NCBI RefSeq assembly: GCF_014905555.1
Contig: NZ_BNGS01000007.1
Location: 186,001 to 250,000, forward strand
Origin: Streptomyces sp. Y2F8-2
GTDB taxonomy: Bacteria > Actinomycetota > Actinomycetes > Streptomycetales > Streptomycetaceae
Length of the DNA: 64,000 bases
Reading direction: 5' to 3'
Under the pieces are notes generated by a model. That model ran no database searches. It was given only the letters and a program-made list of their open reading frames with translations, and was not told the origin of the DNA. This document shows, in pieces, positions 8,366 to 16,042 of the stretch (the stretch's first letter is position 1; every line of letters begins with the position of its first letter). The position numbers and the translations under genes were made by a program.

Positions 8366-8857
8366 CTACGCCGTCGTGGCGTACGTACTCGCCGGCTTCT
8401 CCAGGACGATCATCGGTACGCCGTCCGCTCCCTGAGCCGTGCCCACCGTCTCGTAGCCGACCCGGCGGTACAGGCGCAGATTGCCCTCGCTGCGGTGGCC
8501 TGCGCTGAGGCGGAACTTCTTCGCGCCGTGCCGCTCCACCAGTGCCGCCTCGGCCGCGCGCAGCAGCCGGGCGCCGATGCCGTGGCCCTGCAGCCGGGGG
8601 TGCACGCAGAGCCTGCCGATCAGGGCGGCCCCGTCCTCCGTCAGGCGGCCGCGTACCGAGCCGACCACCTCGTCGCCCAGCCGCGCCACGAAGACGCAGT
8701 CGGAGGCGACCTCCTCGCGAACCGAGTCCAGGGTCTGGACGAGCGGGGCGATGCGGTAGTTGCCGTACAGCGCGGCCTCGCTCTGGAAGCACAGGTACTG
8801 CAGCTTGAAGATCTGCTCGGCGTCCTGCTCGGTCGCCACAGAGATGGTCACGCTCAT
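8366..8857 (-). CDS. GNAT-family N-acetyltransferase
   Basis: 163-aa acetyltransferase. Motif A (V-H-P-R-L-Q-G-H-G-I-G-A-R-L-L) at about residues 85-99 is the acetyl-CoA pyrophosphate loop, and L-Y-R-R-V-G-Y-E at about 134-141 is the conserved C-terminal helix with Tyr as likely general acid. The frame is open to 8884, but MSVTISVATEQDAEQ at ATG 8857 is the natural start of the fold, with two other Met codons just upstream. Substrate unknown. Its gene runs the same way as the sigma-like gene just upstream (gap 51 bp), so the two may be cotranscribed. Confidence 0.82.
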   Translation of the reverse strand: MSVTISVATEQDAEQIFKLQYLCFQSEAALYGNYRIAPLVQTLDSVREEVASDCVFVARLGDEVVGSVRGRLTEDGAALIGRLCVHPRLQGHGIGARLLRAAEAALVERHGAKKFRLSAGHRSEGNLRLYRRVGYETVGTAQGADGVPMIVLEKPASTYATTA

Positions 8858-8908
8858 GCCCATGTGCGCACGCCTCCCGCTCACCTGATCACCGGTCGTC
8901 CCTCACTC

Positions 8909-9415
8909 CTATCCCCGCGGTCCGGGCGCCGCAACCTCCGCCGCAAGCAATCGACGCAGACATCCCAGGCATTTGGAGCGCTCCGGACCAAGACTCCCTT
9001 GTGAGATACCCAACTCCCCTGCGATTTCCCGATAGGTCAGGTCGTGCGGGGAGAGCAACGCCGCCATGAGGCGGGGACAGCGGCCGGGCAGGCGGCGTAC
9101 GGCGGCGTGCAGTGCCCGGCGGCGGGCCGCGAGGAGCGCCTGCTGCTCGGGGCCGGGTCGGGTGTCGTCGGCCGGGTCACCGCTGTACGGCAGTTCGAGG
9201 CGGGCGGCGCGTCGGCCGCGGCGTGCCTCCAGGCGCACCGCCCGGCGCAGCCATTCCTGCGGGTCGGCGAGCGGCCGGTCGGTCTCCAGCCGCTCCAGGA
9301 GCCGTAGCCACACCGCCTGTTCCAGATCGCTCGGCTCCATCCCGGCCGCGTGCGCCTCCGCCGAGGCCTCGGCGGCGAGCAGCGGACGCAGGGTGCTGAC
9401 CATCTCGTGCCTCAT
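8909..9415 (-). CDS. Sigma-70-family-like (ECF-type) transcription factor
   Basis: 168 aa. Residues 30-75 resemble a degenerate sigma region 2 (LEQAVWLRLLERL ... PQEWLRRAVRLEARRGRRA). Residues 110-160 form a region-4 helix-turn-helix (L-T-Y-R-E-I-A-G-E-L-G-I-S-Q-G-S-L-G). Region 2 is short, so strong -10 recognition is uncertain. There is no linked anti-sigma gene. In Streptomyces such orphan factors are often near-silent regulators. Gene order places it between a secreted phosphodiesterase and an acetyltransferase, all on the minus strand. Confidence 0.72.
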   Translation of the reverse strand: MRHEMVSTLRPLLAAEASAEAHAAGMEPSDLEQAVWLRLLERLETDRPLADPQEWLRRAVRLEARRGRRAARLELPYSGDPADDTRPGPEQQALLAARRRALHAAVRRLPGRCPRLMAALLSPHDLTYREIAGELGISQGSLGPERSKCLGCLRRLLAAEVAAPGPRG

Positions 9416-9428
9416 ACGCGACGGGACG

Positions 9429-9462
9429 CGTCCGCCCCGGCGGCGGGTTGCCGGGGCGGACG
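9429..9462 (-). terminator. Hairpin terminator after the phosphodiesterase gene
   Basis: CGTCCGCCCCGGC and GCCGGGGCGGACG pair perfectly (13 bp) around an 8-nt loop, located 42 bp beyond the 3' end of the gene at 9504-10685. There is no T-run, as is usual in this GC range. Confidence 0.7.
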
Positions 9463-9503
9463 GGAGTCACCCCGACGGGGTACCCGTGGCGCGTGTCGAC
9501 CGC

Positions 9504-10685
9504 TCAGCCGCGCAGGAAGTCCTCGCGGGCGAGGACGCCGGTGTCGGCGTTGTCGGTGAACACGCCGTCGATGCCGGTCGCGAAGTACGTCCGGAAGGCG
9601 CCGAAGACGTCGCCGTAGGCCGTCGGGTCGGTGCCCTTCTGGAAGTTCGCGGGCAGGAAGGTGTTCTCGTCGCGCATCGTGTACGGGTGCAGGATCAGGC
9701 CCGCGGCGTGCGCGTCGGCGACCAGAGTGGAGGGCTTGGTGAGGTTGCCCTTCGCGTCCTTCGGGATGACCAGGTCGAGGGTGGGGCCGATGCCCTGGGC
9801 GTAGGACGCGATCTCCTTCAGGCCCTTCGGCGTGATGAGGTCGGCGACCGTGCGCGGGTCGCCCGACTCGACGAAGTCGAAGGGGCGGGTGTTCGCGGCG
9901 GACAGGAGCACCACGAGCGGGTTGTCCACGAGCTTGTTCAGGCGCTGGATGCTGCTCGGCTCGAAGGACTGGATGACGACCGGTGAGTTCTTACGGTCCT
10001 TGCCGTGCTTGCGCAGTGCCTTGGAGAGCAACTGCTCCATGTCGAGACCCTGCTTGCGGAAGTAGGTGGGGTGCTTGGTCTCGGGGTAGATCCACACCTG
10101 CTTGCCGCGCTTGCGGGTCTGCTCGTCCTGCCACTTCAGGACCTCTTCGAAGGTGGGGATCTCCCAGCGACCGTTGTAGAGGGTGTTGTGCTGACGGGTG
10201 GCGGGGATGCGCTCGATCGCGCGCAACGTCTTCAGCTCGGCGAGCGTGAAGTCCTCGGTGAACCAGCCGGTGGTGGAGACACCGTCCAGGACCTTGGTCT
10301 TCCTGCGGTCGGCGAACTCGGGGTGGTCGGCGACGTCGGTGGTCCCGCCGATCTCCGGCTCGTGCCGGCACACCAGGTGGCCGTCCCTGGTGGGCACCAG
10401 GTCACCGGCCTCCACGATGTCGGCGCCCAGGTCGAGCGCCAGATTGTAGGAGCCGAACGTGTGCTCGGGGCGGTAGCCGCTGGCTCCGCGGTGACCGATG
10501 ATCGTCGGCACGGGCAGGCCCTTCAGCCCGCCGGCCGTGTGCCGCGCGTCCGCTCGCGCGACGCCGGGCAGCCCGAGGACTGCTCCGCCGGCGCCGAGCA
10601 CCGCGGCCCCGAGCAGCGCCCGCCGGCCCGTCCCCTGCCCCTGCCCCTGCCCCTGCCCCTGCCCGTAAGACTCCTGCGCGCTCAT
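9504..10685 (-). CDS. glpQ: Secreted glycerophosphodiester phosphodiesterase (GlpQ type)
   Basis: 393-aa exported enzyme that hydrolyses glycerophosphodiesters to glycerol-3-phosphate and an alcohol, releasing phosphate and carbon from phospholipid debris. ATG 10685 follows AGAGGAACAC. A Q-G repeat (residues about 8-18) precedes a Tat-like signal G-R-R-A-L-L-G-A-A-V-L-G and an A-R-A-D cleavage site near 45. The catalytic core opens I-I-G-H-R-G-A-S-G-Y-R-P-E-H-T, carrying the catalytic His, and continues V-E-A-G-D-L-V-P-T-R-D-G-H-L-V-C-R-H-E with metal ligands. The Q-G stretch is encoded by a hexanucleotide repeat prone to slippage. Confidence 0.92.
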   Translation of the reverse strand: MSAQESYGQGQGQGQGQGTGRRALLGAAVLGAGGAVLGLPGVARADARHTAGGLKGLPVPTIIGHRGASGYRPEHTFGSYNLALDLGADIVEAGDLVPTRDGHLVCRHEPEIGGTTDVADHPEFADRRKTKVLDGVSTTGWFTEDFTLAELKTLRAIERIPATRQHNTLYNGRWEIPTFEEVLKWQDEQTRKRGKQVWIYPETKHPTYFRKQGLDMEQLLSKALRKHGKDRKNSPVVIQSFEPSSIQRLNKLVDNPLVVLLSAANTRPFDFVESGDPRTVADLITPKGLKEIASYAQGIGPTLDLVIPKDAKGNLTKPSTLVADAHAAGLILHPYTMRDENTFLPANFQKGTDPTAYGDVFGAFRTYFATGIDGVFTDNADTGVLAREDFLRG

Positions 10686-10703
10686 GTGTTCCTCTCGCCA
10701 CAC

Positions 10704-11028
10704 CCGTCGAAACGGCTCGATCGTAGGTGCGGACGAGTGACGGCCGGGAGACGTGTGCGGGAACGCGCGGCGGACGGGGGCCGTCCTCCTGTGTGCATGG
10801 TGACGGCGTTGGCGGATACCCGGACTGACGGCCCGTCAACCGTCGGTGCGGCGTTCGCCACACCCGTCCGGCGGATGACGAACGTGCAACAAAAACCACC
10901 ATCGCAGGTAAACACTCGTCAATGACGCGTATCCACTCGGTGAACCCGGTGTGCGACACCCCGGTCGTCCCGAGTATCGTCCTCACCTGCACAGACTCAT
11001 ACCGCATCCCTTGACACCGGAGGGCCCG
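10704..11028. other. 325-bp divergent intergenic region (glpQ / acyltransferase)
   Basis: Carries the promoters of two divergent genes. A TTGACA-like hexamer is present just before the acyltransferase ribosome site. On the glpQ side, GTTCACC (about 10937-10943) and GTTTACC (about 10907-10913) occur 32 nt apart, reminiscent of PhoP direct repeats but not at the 11-nt period. No ORF is seen. Confidence 0.4.
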
Positions 11029-11700
11029 TTGTCCCGCTTCGCGCTCATCAAGGCAGTGCTCGGACCGATCATGCGCCTGATGTTCCGCCCACAGGTGGAG
11101 GGCGCGGAGCGCATCCCGGCCGACGGCCCGGTCATCATGGCCGGCAACCACCTGACGTTCATCGACTCGATCGTGCTGCCGCTGGTGACCAAGCGGCAGG
11201 TGTTCTTCATCGGCAAGGACGAGTACGTCACGGGCAAGGGCATCAAGGGCCGGTTGATGGCCTGGTTCTTCACGGGCGTGGGCATGATCCCGGTCGACCG
11301 GGACGGCGCGAGCGGCGGTGTGGCCGCGCTGATGACCGGGCGCCGCGTGCTGGAGGAGGGCAAGGTCTTCGGCATCTACCCGGAGGGCACACGCTCGCCC
11401 GACGGGCGGCTGTACCGGGGCCGCACCGGTATCGCGCGGCTGACGCTGATGACAGGGGCGCCCGTGGTGCCCTTCGCGATGATCGGCACGGACAAGTTGC
11501 AGCCCGGCGGGCGGGGGATGCCCCGTCCGGGGCGGGTCACCGTGCGGTTCGGTGAGCCGATGGAGTTCTCCCGGTACGAGGGGATGGACCGGGATCGCTA
11601 TGTGCTGCGGGCCGTCACCGATTCCGTGATGACGGAGGTCATGCGGCTCTCGGGGCAGGAGTACGTGGACATGTACGCCACGAAGGCGAAGGCGGCGTAG
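11029..11700 (+). CDS. 1-acyl-sn-glycerol-3-phosphate acyltransferase family protein (PlsC-like)
   Basis: 223-aa membrane-associated acyltransferase of phospholipid synthesis, transferring a fatty acyl group to lysophosphatidic acid or a related acceptor. It has motif I N-H-L-T-F-I-D-S (the variant H-x4-D block) at about residues 42-49, motif II around the I-P-V-D-R-D stretch, and motif III Y-P-E-G-T-R-S. A frame is open from GTG 10951, but TTG 11029 has GGAGGG at the ideal distance and gives the expected N-terminus (LSRFALIKAVLG), so I take TTG as the start. Its stop lies 26 bp from the convergent MFS gene. Confidence 0.87.
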   Translation: MSRFALIKAVLGPIMRLMFRPQVEGAERIPADGPVIMAGNHLTFIDSIVLPLVTKRQVFFIGKDEYVTGKGIKGRLMAWFFTGVGMIPVDRDGASGGVAALMTGRRVLEEGKVFGIYPEGTRSPDGRLYRGRTGIARLTLMTGAPVVPFAMIGTDKLQPGGRGMPRPGRVTVRFGEPMEFSRYEGMDRDRYVLRAVTDSVMTEVMRLSGQEYVDMYATKAKAA

Positions 11701-11726
11701 CCGCAGGGGGCCCAGCCCGCAACGGC

Positions 11727-13289
11727 TTACGACGTACTCTCCAGCCGCTGGCCCCGGAGCAGGAACCACGCTGCCACCGCCGTCGCGAGCAGGATCACCG
11801 CTCCGGCACCCGTCGCCCATCTGAGGCCCTCGACGAACGCCTCGCGGGCCGACGTCAGCAGTGCCTGGGCGGTGGTCGGCGGAAGGCTCGCCGCCGCTTC
11901 CACCGCGCCGCCCAGTGACGCGTGCGCCTCGGCCGGGGTGCCCGGTGGCGCCGGGAAGTCCCGGTAGATCCCGGTCACGATCGAGCCGAGCAGGGCGATG
12001 CCGAGGGCAGCGCCGAGTTCGTACGCCGTCTCCGAGACCGCGGAGGCGGCGCCCGCCTGGTCCTTGGGCACGCCGGCGAGGATCACGTCCGCGGTGACGG
12101 TGAACGACAGGCCCGCGCCGACGCCCACGACCAGCAGCGCGGTCCCGATCAGCGAGTAGCCCGTGGTCCGGTCGAGCAGGGTGAGGACGGCCAGCGCCAG
12201 GCCCACCGCGGCAAGGCCGCCCGAGACCACCGCCCGTACCGAGTAGCGCCGGGCCGCCGCGCCCGCGACCAGGCCCGCCGCCACCGCGCCGAGGGCGGCG
12301 GGCAGTTCGGCGAGACCGGCCTCGAAGGGGCGCCTGCCCTGGACGAGTTGCAGGTACTGGGAGAGGAAGAAGACCAGTCCGGACATGCCGAGCACGGTCA
12401 GCAGGTCCGCGAGCACCGCACCGCTGAAGCCCCGGCGCCGGAACAGCCGCATGTCCAGCAGCGGAACCGGCAGCGTCAGTTGGCGACGCACGAAGGCGAG
12501 GAGCGCGGCGGCACCGAGGAGCCCGGTGCCCAAGGCCGGCCAGGTGAATCCGTGGGCGGCCGCCTCCTTCACGGCGTACACCGCGCCGATCATCCCGACG
12601 AGCGACAGGGCGACGCTCGCCAGGTCCCACGGGCCCGGGTCCGGGTCGTGGGACTCGGGCAGGGTCCTGATGCCGACCAGGACCAGGACCGCCATCACCG
12701 GCAGGTTGATGAGGAAGACCGAGCCCCACCAGAAGTGCTCGAGCAGCAGACCGCCGACGATCGGGCCGACCGCCGTGCCCGCCGAGGCGGTGGCGCCCCA
12801 GATGCCGACGGCGAGGCTGCGCTCGCGCGGGTCGTGGAAGATGTTGCGGATCAGGGCGAGCGTGGCCGGCATCAGGGTCGCGCCCGCGACACCGAGGAGC
12901 GCCCGGGCCAGGATCATGGTCTCCGGCGACCGGGCGTAGGCGTTCAGGACGGATATCGCGCCGAAGGCCGTGGCGCCGCCGAGCAGGATGCGCTTGCGGC
13001 CGACGCGGTCGCCGAGGCTTCCCATGGAGACGAGCAGACCGGCGATGACGAACGAGTAGACGTCGCCGATCCACAGGAGCTGGGTGCCGGAGGGCTTCAG
13101 GTCCTCGCTGATGTAGGGGGTCGCGAGGCCGAGGACGGTCGCGTCCACGGCCACCAGCAGCACGGCGAGCACGAGGACGCAGAGCGCGAGCCACCGGCCC
13201 GGGCGCTTCTCCGCCTGCGGCGCTGTCTCCCTCAAGCTCTCGGCTTCGCTCGAGCGGGGGGCACCCCCATGCTGCAGGGTGCTGGTCAT
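11727..13289 (-). CDS. MFS drug:H+ antiporter, 14-helix DHA2 (EmrB/QacA) type
   Basis: 520-aa exporter. The segment after residue 32 has 14 predicted membrane helices, with motif A-like G-S-L-G-D-R-V-G-R-K-R between helices 2 and 3 and motif C-like G-A-T-A-S-A-G-T-A-V-G-P-I-V-G-G in helix 5, typical of antiporters that expel lipophilic drugs. ATG 13289 follows GGAGAGAGGAACC and overlaps the tetR stop (ATGA). Residues about 12-20 (S-S-E-A-E-S-L) are encoded by a dispersed G/C palindromic element, so the N-terminus carries foreign sequence. The adjacent TetR is the probable repressor. Confidence 0.92.
   Translation of the reverse strand: MTSTLQHGGAPRSSEAESLRETAPQAEKRPGRWLALCVLVLAVLLVAVDATVLGLATPYISEDLKPSGTQLLWIGDVYSFVIAGLLVSMGSLGDRVGRKRILLGGATAFGAISVLNAYARSPETMILARALLGVAGATLMPATLALIRNIFHDPRERSLAVGIWGATASAGTAVGPIVGGLLLEHFWWGSVFLINLPVMAVLVLVGIRTLPESHDPDPGPWDLASVALSLVGMIGAVYAVKEAAAHGFTWPALGTGLLGAAALLAFVRRQLTLPVPLLDMRLFRRRGFSGAVLADLLTVLGMSGLVFFLSQYLQLVQGRRPFEAGLAELPAALGAVAAGLVAGAAARRYSVRAVVSGGLAAVGLALAVLTLLDRTTGYSLIGTALLVVGVGAGLSFTVTADVILAGVPKDQAGAASAVSETAYELGAALGIALLGSIVTGIYRDFPAPPGTPAEAHASLGGAVEAAASLPPTTAQALLTSAREAFVEGLRWATGAGAVILLATAVAAWFLLRGQRLESTS
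13228..13270 (+). repeat. Dispersed G/C palindromic element, copy 1 (inside MFS coding sequence)
   Basis: Consensus: CTCCCC, a stem-loop built on GCTC...GAGC, then GGGGG-NN-CCCCCA(T). Positions 13233-13255 match 14889-14911 perfectly (23 nt) in inverted orientation. The element is read in frame near the MFS N-terminus. Confidence 0.75.
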
Positions 13290-13837
13290 GGTTCCTCTCT
13301 CCGTAGGGCGCCGCCGAGCAACAGCTCGGCGATCATGATGGGGAAGTCCCTGGCGGCCACACGGCCGTCCAGTACGGCCCAGGCGCACGAGGCGATCAGT
13401 CCGTACAGCGCCTCGGTGAGCCAGGCCGGGGGGAGGTCGACGCGGAACTCGCCGCTGTGCCGGCCGCGCAGGAAGACCGCGGTGATCCGGGTGTCGATCC
13501 GCAACCAGCCCTCGTTCTGGCCCTCGCCCTCCCACAGCTGGTTCTCGCCGTAAAGGAAGGCGAGCAGCCCGGCCGCGGGCTGGATCTCGCGCACGAGCCT
13601 GCGTACGGCGTCGGTCGCCGAGCCCTCGTCCAGCCGGGCCGCGTCCAGCGCCGCCTCGCACTCTTCGATACCGAGCACCTCAAGGGCCCGTACGAGCGCG
13701 TCACGCCCCGCGAAGTGGCGGTGCAGCGTGGCCCGGCTGATCCCGGCCGCCTTGGCGACCTCGTCCATGGTCGCCGTGGATTTGCGGGTCAGCAGGGCGG
13801 CTGCGCTGCGCAGCACGTGGTCACGGTCGAGGGCCAT
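13286..13837 (-). CDS. TetR-family transcriptional repressor
   Basis: 183-aa regulator. The N-terminal helix-turn-helix is T-M-D-E-V-A-K-A-A-G-I-S-R-A-T-L-H-R-H-F at about residues 23-42. The C-terminal domain is typical of ligand-sensing TetR proteins, and the last codons overlap the MFS gene. I choose ATG 13837 because a TATGGT hexamer (13844-13849) sits 6 nt upstream, giving a leaderless mRNA, and no ribosome site is seen. An upstream ATG at 13864 would put codons in the operator. A perfect palindrome lies in the promoter, so autorepression and control of the efflux gene are likely. Confidence 0.87.
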   Translation of the reverse strand: MALDRDHVLRSAAALLTRKSTATMDEVAKAAGISRATLHRHFAGRDALVRALEVLGIEECEAALDAARLDEGSATDAVRRLVREIQPAAGLLAFLYGENQLWEGEGQNEGWLRIDTRITAVFLRGRHSGEFRVDLPPAWLTEALYGLIASCAWAVLDGRVAARDFPIMIAELLLGGALRREEP

Positions 13838-13843
13838 GAGACA

Positions 13844-13876
13844 ACCATAGACCATGTGAGACATTGCTGTCTCACA
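13844..13876 (-). promoter_or_regulatory. tetR promoter with palindromic operator
   Basis: TGTGAGACA-TTGC-TGTCTCACA (13855-13876) is a perfect inverted repeat with 9-bp arms. It lies just upstream of -10 TATGGT (13844-13849) on the minus strand, so it covers the spacer and -35 region. Extra half-sites TGAGACA (13837-13843) and GTCTCAC (about 13889-13895) flank it. Confidence 0.75.
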
Positions 13877-13918
13877 ACAGGCATGTTCGTCTCACCGGTG
13901 CCGGATTTCGGCGTGCTC

Positions 13919-14875
13919 TCAGTGCCAGGGCAACTGCCCGCGGCGCTCCCAGTACGCGCGCGGGTCCTCGACGAGCGTCTGGAGGCGGGCCAGCTGGTCC
14001 TCGTCGAGGTCGACGGCGGCGGCTTGCAGGTTCGAGGCGAGCTGGCCGGTGGTGGCCGCGCCGGAGAGGACGACGCCCACCCAGGGCCGGCGCAGGATCA
14101 TGGCGAGGGCGACCGCGTCGCAGCCGAGGGACGTCTGAGCGGCCACGGCCTTCAAGGCGTCCGGCGCGTGCGGGTCCGCCAGCCGTCCGTTGGCCATGCC
14201 CTCCTTGACGATCACCGTGAGCCCGGCGTCGTGGGCCTCGGCGAGGGCGGGCTCGGCGGAGGTCTCCAGCAGGTTGTACGTGGACTGGACGGTACGGAAG
14301 AGGGGCTCGCCGTCGACCGTCACGCCGAGCGCGGCGCGGATCGCGTCGGCCTGCGCCGGACCGCTGGTGGAGAAACCGACGGTGAGCCCGTGCGCGGCCG
14401 CCTCGGCCAGCCGGGCGTGGAGTTCCTTGTCGGTCAGGGCCGGGCTGTCAGGGGTGACGGAGTGGATCTGGTAGAGGTCGAGCCGGTCGCCGAGCAGGGC
14501 GGCGGTCTCGGCGCGTTGCCGCTCGTAGGTGGCGACACTGTGGTCCTTGACCTCGTGCCGCTCGGCGTCGGTGGTCCACTGCGCGGTGTAGGTGTAGCCC
14601 CACTTGCTGCCGACCACCACGTCGTCGATGCCGGGGCGGGCGGACAGCCACTCGGCGAGGAACTCCTCCGAACGGCCGTAGGAGCGGGCCACGTCGAAAT
14701 AGCGGACGCCCTGCGCGTAGGCGGCGTCCAGGAGTTGATGCGTGCGCTCGCGCAGGGCGTCGACGGTGCGGTCGGCGGGAAGGTCCCGGTCACGGCCGAG
14801 GTTGATGTAGCCCGGGCGGCCGACGGCGGCCAGACCGAGGCCGATGTGCGCGGTGGCCGTGGTGGCGTCGGCCAT
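13919..14875 (-). CDS. Aldo/keto reductase family oxidoreductase
   Basis: 318-aa (alpha/beta)8 oxidoreductase. It has G-V-R-Y-F-D-V-A-R-S-Y-G-R-S-E containing the catalytic Asp/Tyr pair, D-V-V-V-G-S-K-W-G-Y for the Lys strand, L-D-L-Y-Q-I-H-S with the active-site His, and a C-terminal NADP-binding A-M-I-L-R-R-P-W-V-G segment. Two starts are plausible: ATG 14929 behind AAGGAG (336 aa) and ATG 14875 behind GGGGAG. Homologues begin near MADATTATAHIG, so I use 14875. The intervening codons come from a dispersed palindromic element that may itself supply the ribosome site. Substrate unknown. Confidence 0.88.
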   Translation of the reverse strand: MADATTATAHIGLGLAAVGRPGYINLGRDRDLPADRTVDALRERTHQLLDAAYAQGVRYFDVARSYGRSEEFLAEWLSARPGIDDVVVGSKWGYTYTAQWTTDAERHEVKDHSVATYERQRAETAALLGDRLDLYQIHSVTPDSPALTDKELHARLAEAAAHGLTVGFSTSGPAQADAIRAALGVTVDGEPLFRTVQSTYNLLETSAEPALAEAHDAGLTVIVKEGMANGRLADPHAPDALKAVAAQTSLGCDAVALAMILRRPWVGVVLSGAATTGQLASNLQAAAVDLDEDQLARLQTLVEDPRAYWERRGQLPWH

Positions 14876-14878
14876 TGG

Positions 14879-14918
14879 GTTCTCCCCTGCTCGAGCGAAG
14901 CCGAGAGCTTGGGGAAGG
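14879..14918 (-). repeat. Dispersed G/C palindromic element, copy 2 (at the aldo/keto reductase start)
   Basis: Inverted relative to copy 1 and sharing 23 identical bases (14889-14911). The 3' edge has drifted to GGGGAGAACCCAAT. Its GGGGAG and terminal ATG serve as ribosome site and start codon for the aldo/keto reductase. Confidence 0.7.
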
Positions 14919-14990
14919 CTGAACGGCATGGCGGGCTCCTTGCACTCTCGGCGGACCCGGTGACCCGCCCCAATCTACCGGCGCTCCGAT

Positions 14991-15833
14991 TCAGCCCGTG
15001 CCGACGCAGCGTGGCTCGAAGGCCGGGTCGGCCGGACCCTTCCGGTTCAGGGCGTCGAGCACCCACTGCTCGACGAGGGGCGACTTGGGGGCCTGGTCGT
15101 GTTCGGTGGTGTCGAGCGGACAGCGGTCCTGGAGCAGCACGTTGGTGACGTACGAGGCCGGGCCGTCGAGGAAGGCGCTGGTGTACGGAACCACGACCTC
15201 GTCGTCCCGGGTGGTGATCACCGTGTAGTCCGGGCCGACCGGGGTCTCCGGGTCGGAGTTGAGCTTCGCCAGGAAGGCCGAGCCGGCGGTCTGGTCGACG
15301 CAGGAGGGGCAGACGGTGGCGCCGGCGGCGAGGGCCAGCGGGTTGGTGGTCCCGTGGTTGGAGGGGACGATGCCGACGAGGTCGTCGACCTTGGTCGCAC
15401 CGCCGAGGAACTTGACGTAGTAGCGGGGCATCATGCCGCCCTGGCTGTGGCCGACGATGTCGACCTTCTTGGCGCCGGTCGCGCCGAGCACGGCGTTCAC
15501 GAAGTCCCGCAGCTGGGCCGCCGAGTCCGGGATCGGGGCGGTCTCCATGTCGCCGTAGTCGAAGGAGAAGACGCAGTAACCGGCGTTCACCAGCGCGGGC
15601 GAGAGAGTCAGCCAGTTCTCGGAGGAGGTCTTGAAGGTGCCGTTCACCAGGACCACCGGCTGCGGGTGGGCCGAGTCCGGCTTGCACGACCAGTCGTTGG
15701 CGCCCGGTGGCGCGATGTCGACGGTGTCGGCGCCGGCCGGCGCGGCGAGGCCGACGGTGCACAGCACCGCGGTCACCGCGACGGCGAGGAGCCGGGCTGC
15801 TTGCCGTCCGCTTCTTCCCCTTGGTTCGCGCAT
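14991..15833 (-). CDS. Secreted lipase/esterase, class 2 alpha/beta hydrolase
   Basis: 280-aa secreted hydrolase. The N-terminus M-R-E-P-R-G-R-S-G-R-Q-A-A-R then a hydrophobic stretch and A-G-A-D is a Sec-type signal peptide cleaved near residue 33. The nucleophile elbow is G-H-S-Q-G-G, the oxyanion strand is V-V-L-V-N-G-T-F, a likely acid is in T-T-R-D-D-E-V-V, and a His lies in T-E-H-D-Q-A-P near the C-terminus. Six Cys (for example S-C-K-P and V-C-P-S-C-V-D) suggest disulfides. ATG 15833 has AAAGGGAC upstream. It would hydrolyse esters of long-chain fatty acids outside the cell. Confidence 0.88.
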   Translation of the reverse strand: MREPRGRSGRQAARLLAVAVTAVLCTVGLAAPAGADTVDIAPPGANDWSCKPDSAHPQPVVLVNGTFKTSSENWLTLSPALVNAGYCVFSFDYGDMETAPIPDSAAQLRDFVNAVLGATGAKKVDIVGHSQGGMMPRYYVKFLGGATKVDDLVGIVPSNHGTTNPLALAAGATVCPSCVDQTAGSAFLAKLNSDPETPVGPDYTVITTRDDEVVVPYTSAFLDGPASYVTNVLLQDRCPLDTTEHDQAPKSPLVEQWVLDALNRKGPADPAFEPRCVGTG

Positions 15834-15997
15834 GATGTCCCTTTCGTACTCGGTGCCGGCCGACCAATGTTCGGCATTGCCGACCGCAACCGGAATAGTT
15901 ACCTCCGAGTAGACGGGCGTCAAGGATTCGGACAGTGGCTGAAACCCATCCGTTATCGGCGCGACGGACGGCACGACCAGACGGAACCGGACAGCAC

Positions 15998-16028
15998 GAG
16001 GGGCCCGGACGTGATGTCCGGGCCCCTC
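15998..16028 (-). terminator. Terminator of argG-argH
   Basis: GAGGGGCCCGGAC-GTGAT-GTCCGGGCCCCTC, a perfect 13-bp stem with 5-nt loop, begins 15 bp beyond the argH stop. Confidence 0.85.
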
Positions 16029-16042
16029 GGGAGGAACTCCTG

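Noticed and set aside
10900..10945. PHO box in front of glpQ
   Set aside because: GTTCACC and GTTTACC occur but 32 nt apart and without the 11-nt direct-repeat period needed for PhoP.
10402..13194. 930-codon minus-strand frame over the acyltransferase and MFS region
   Set aside because: Arg/Pro-rich out-of-frame translation overlapping two well-supported genes.
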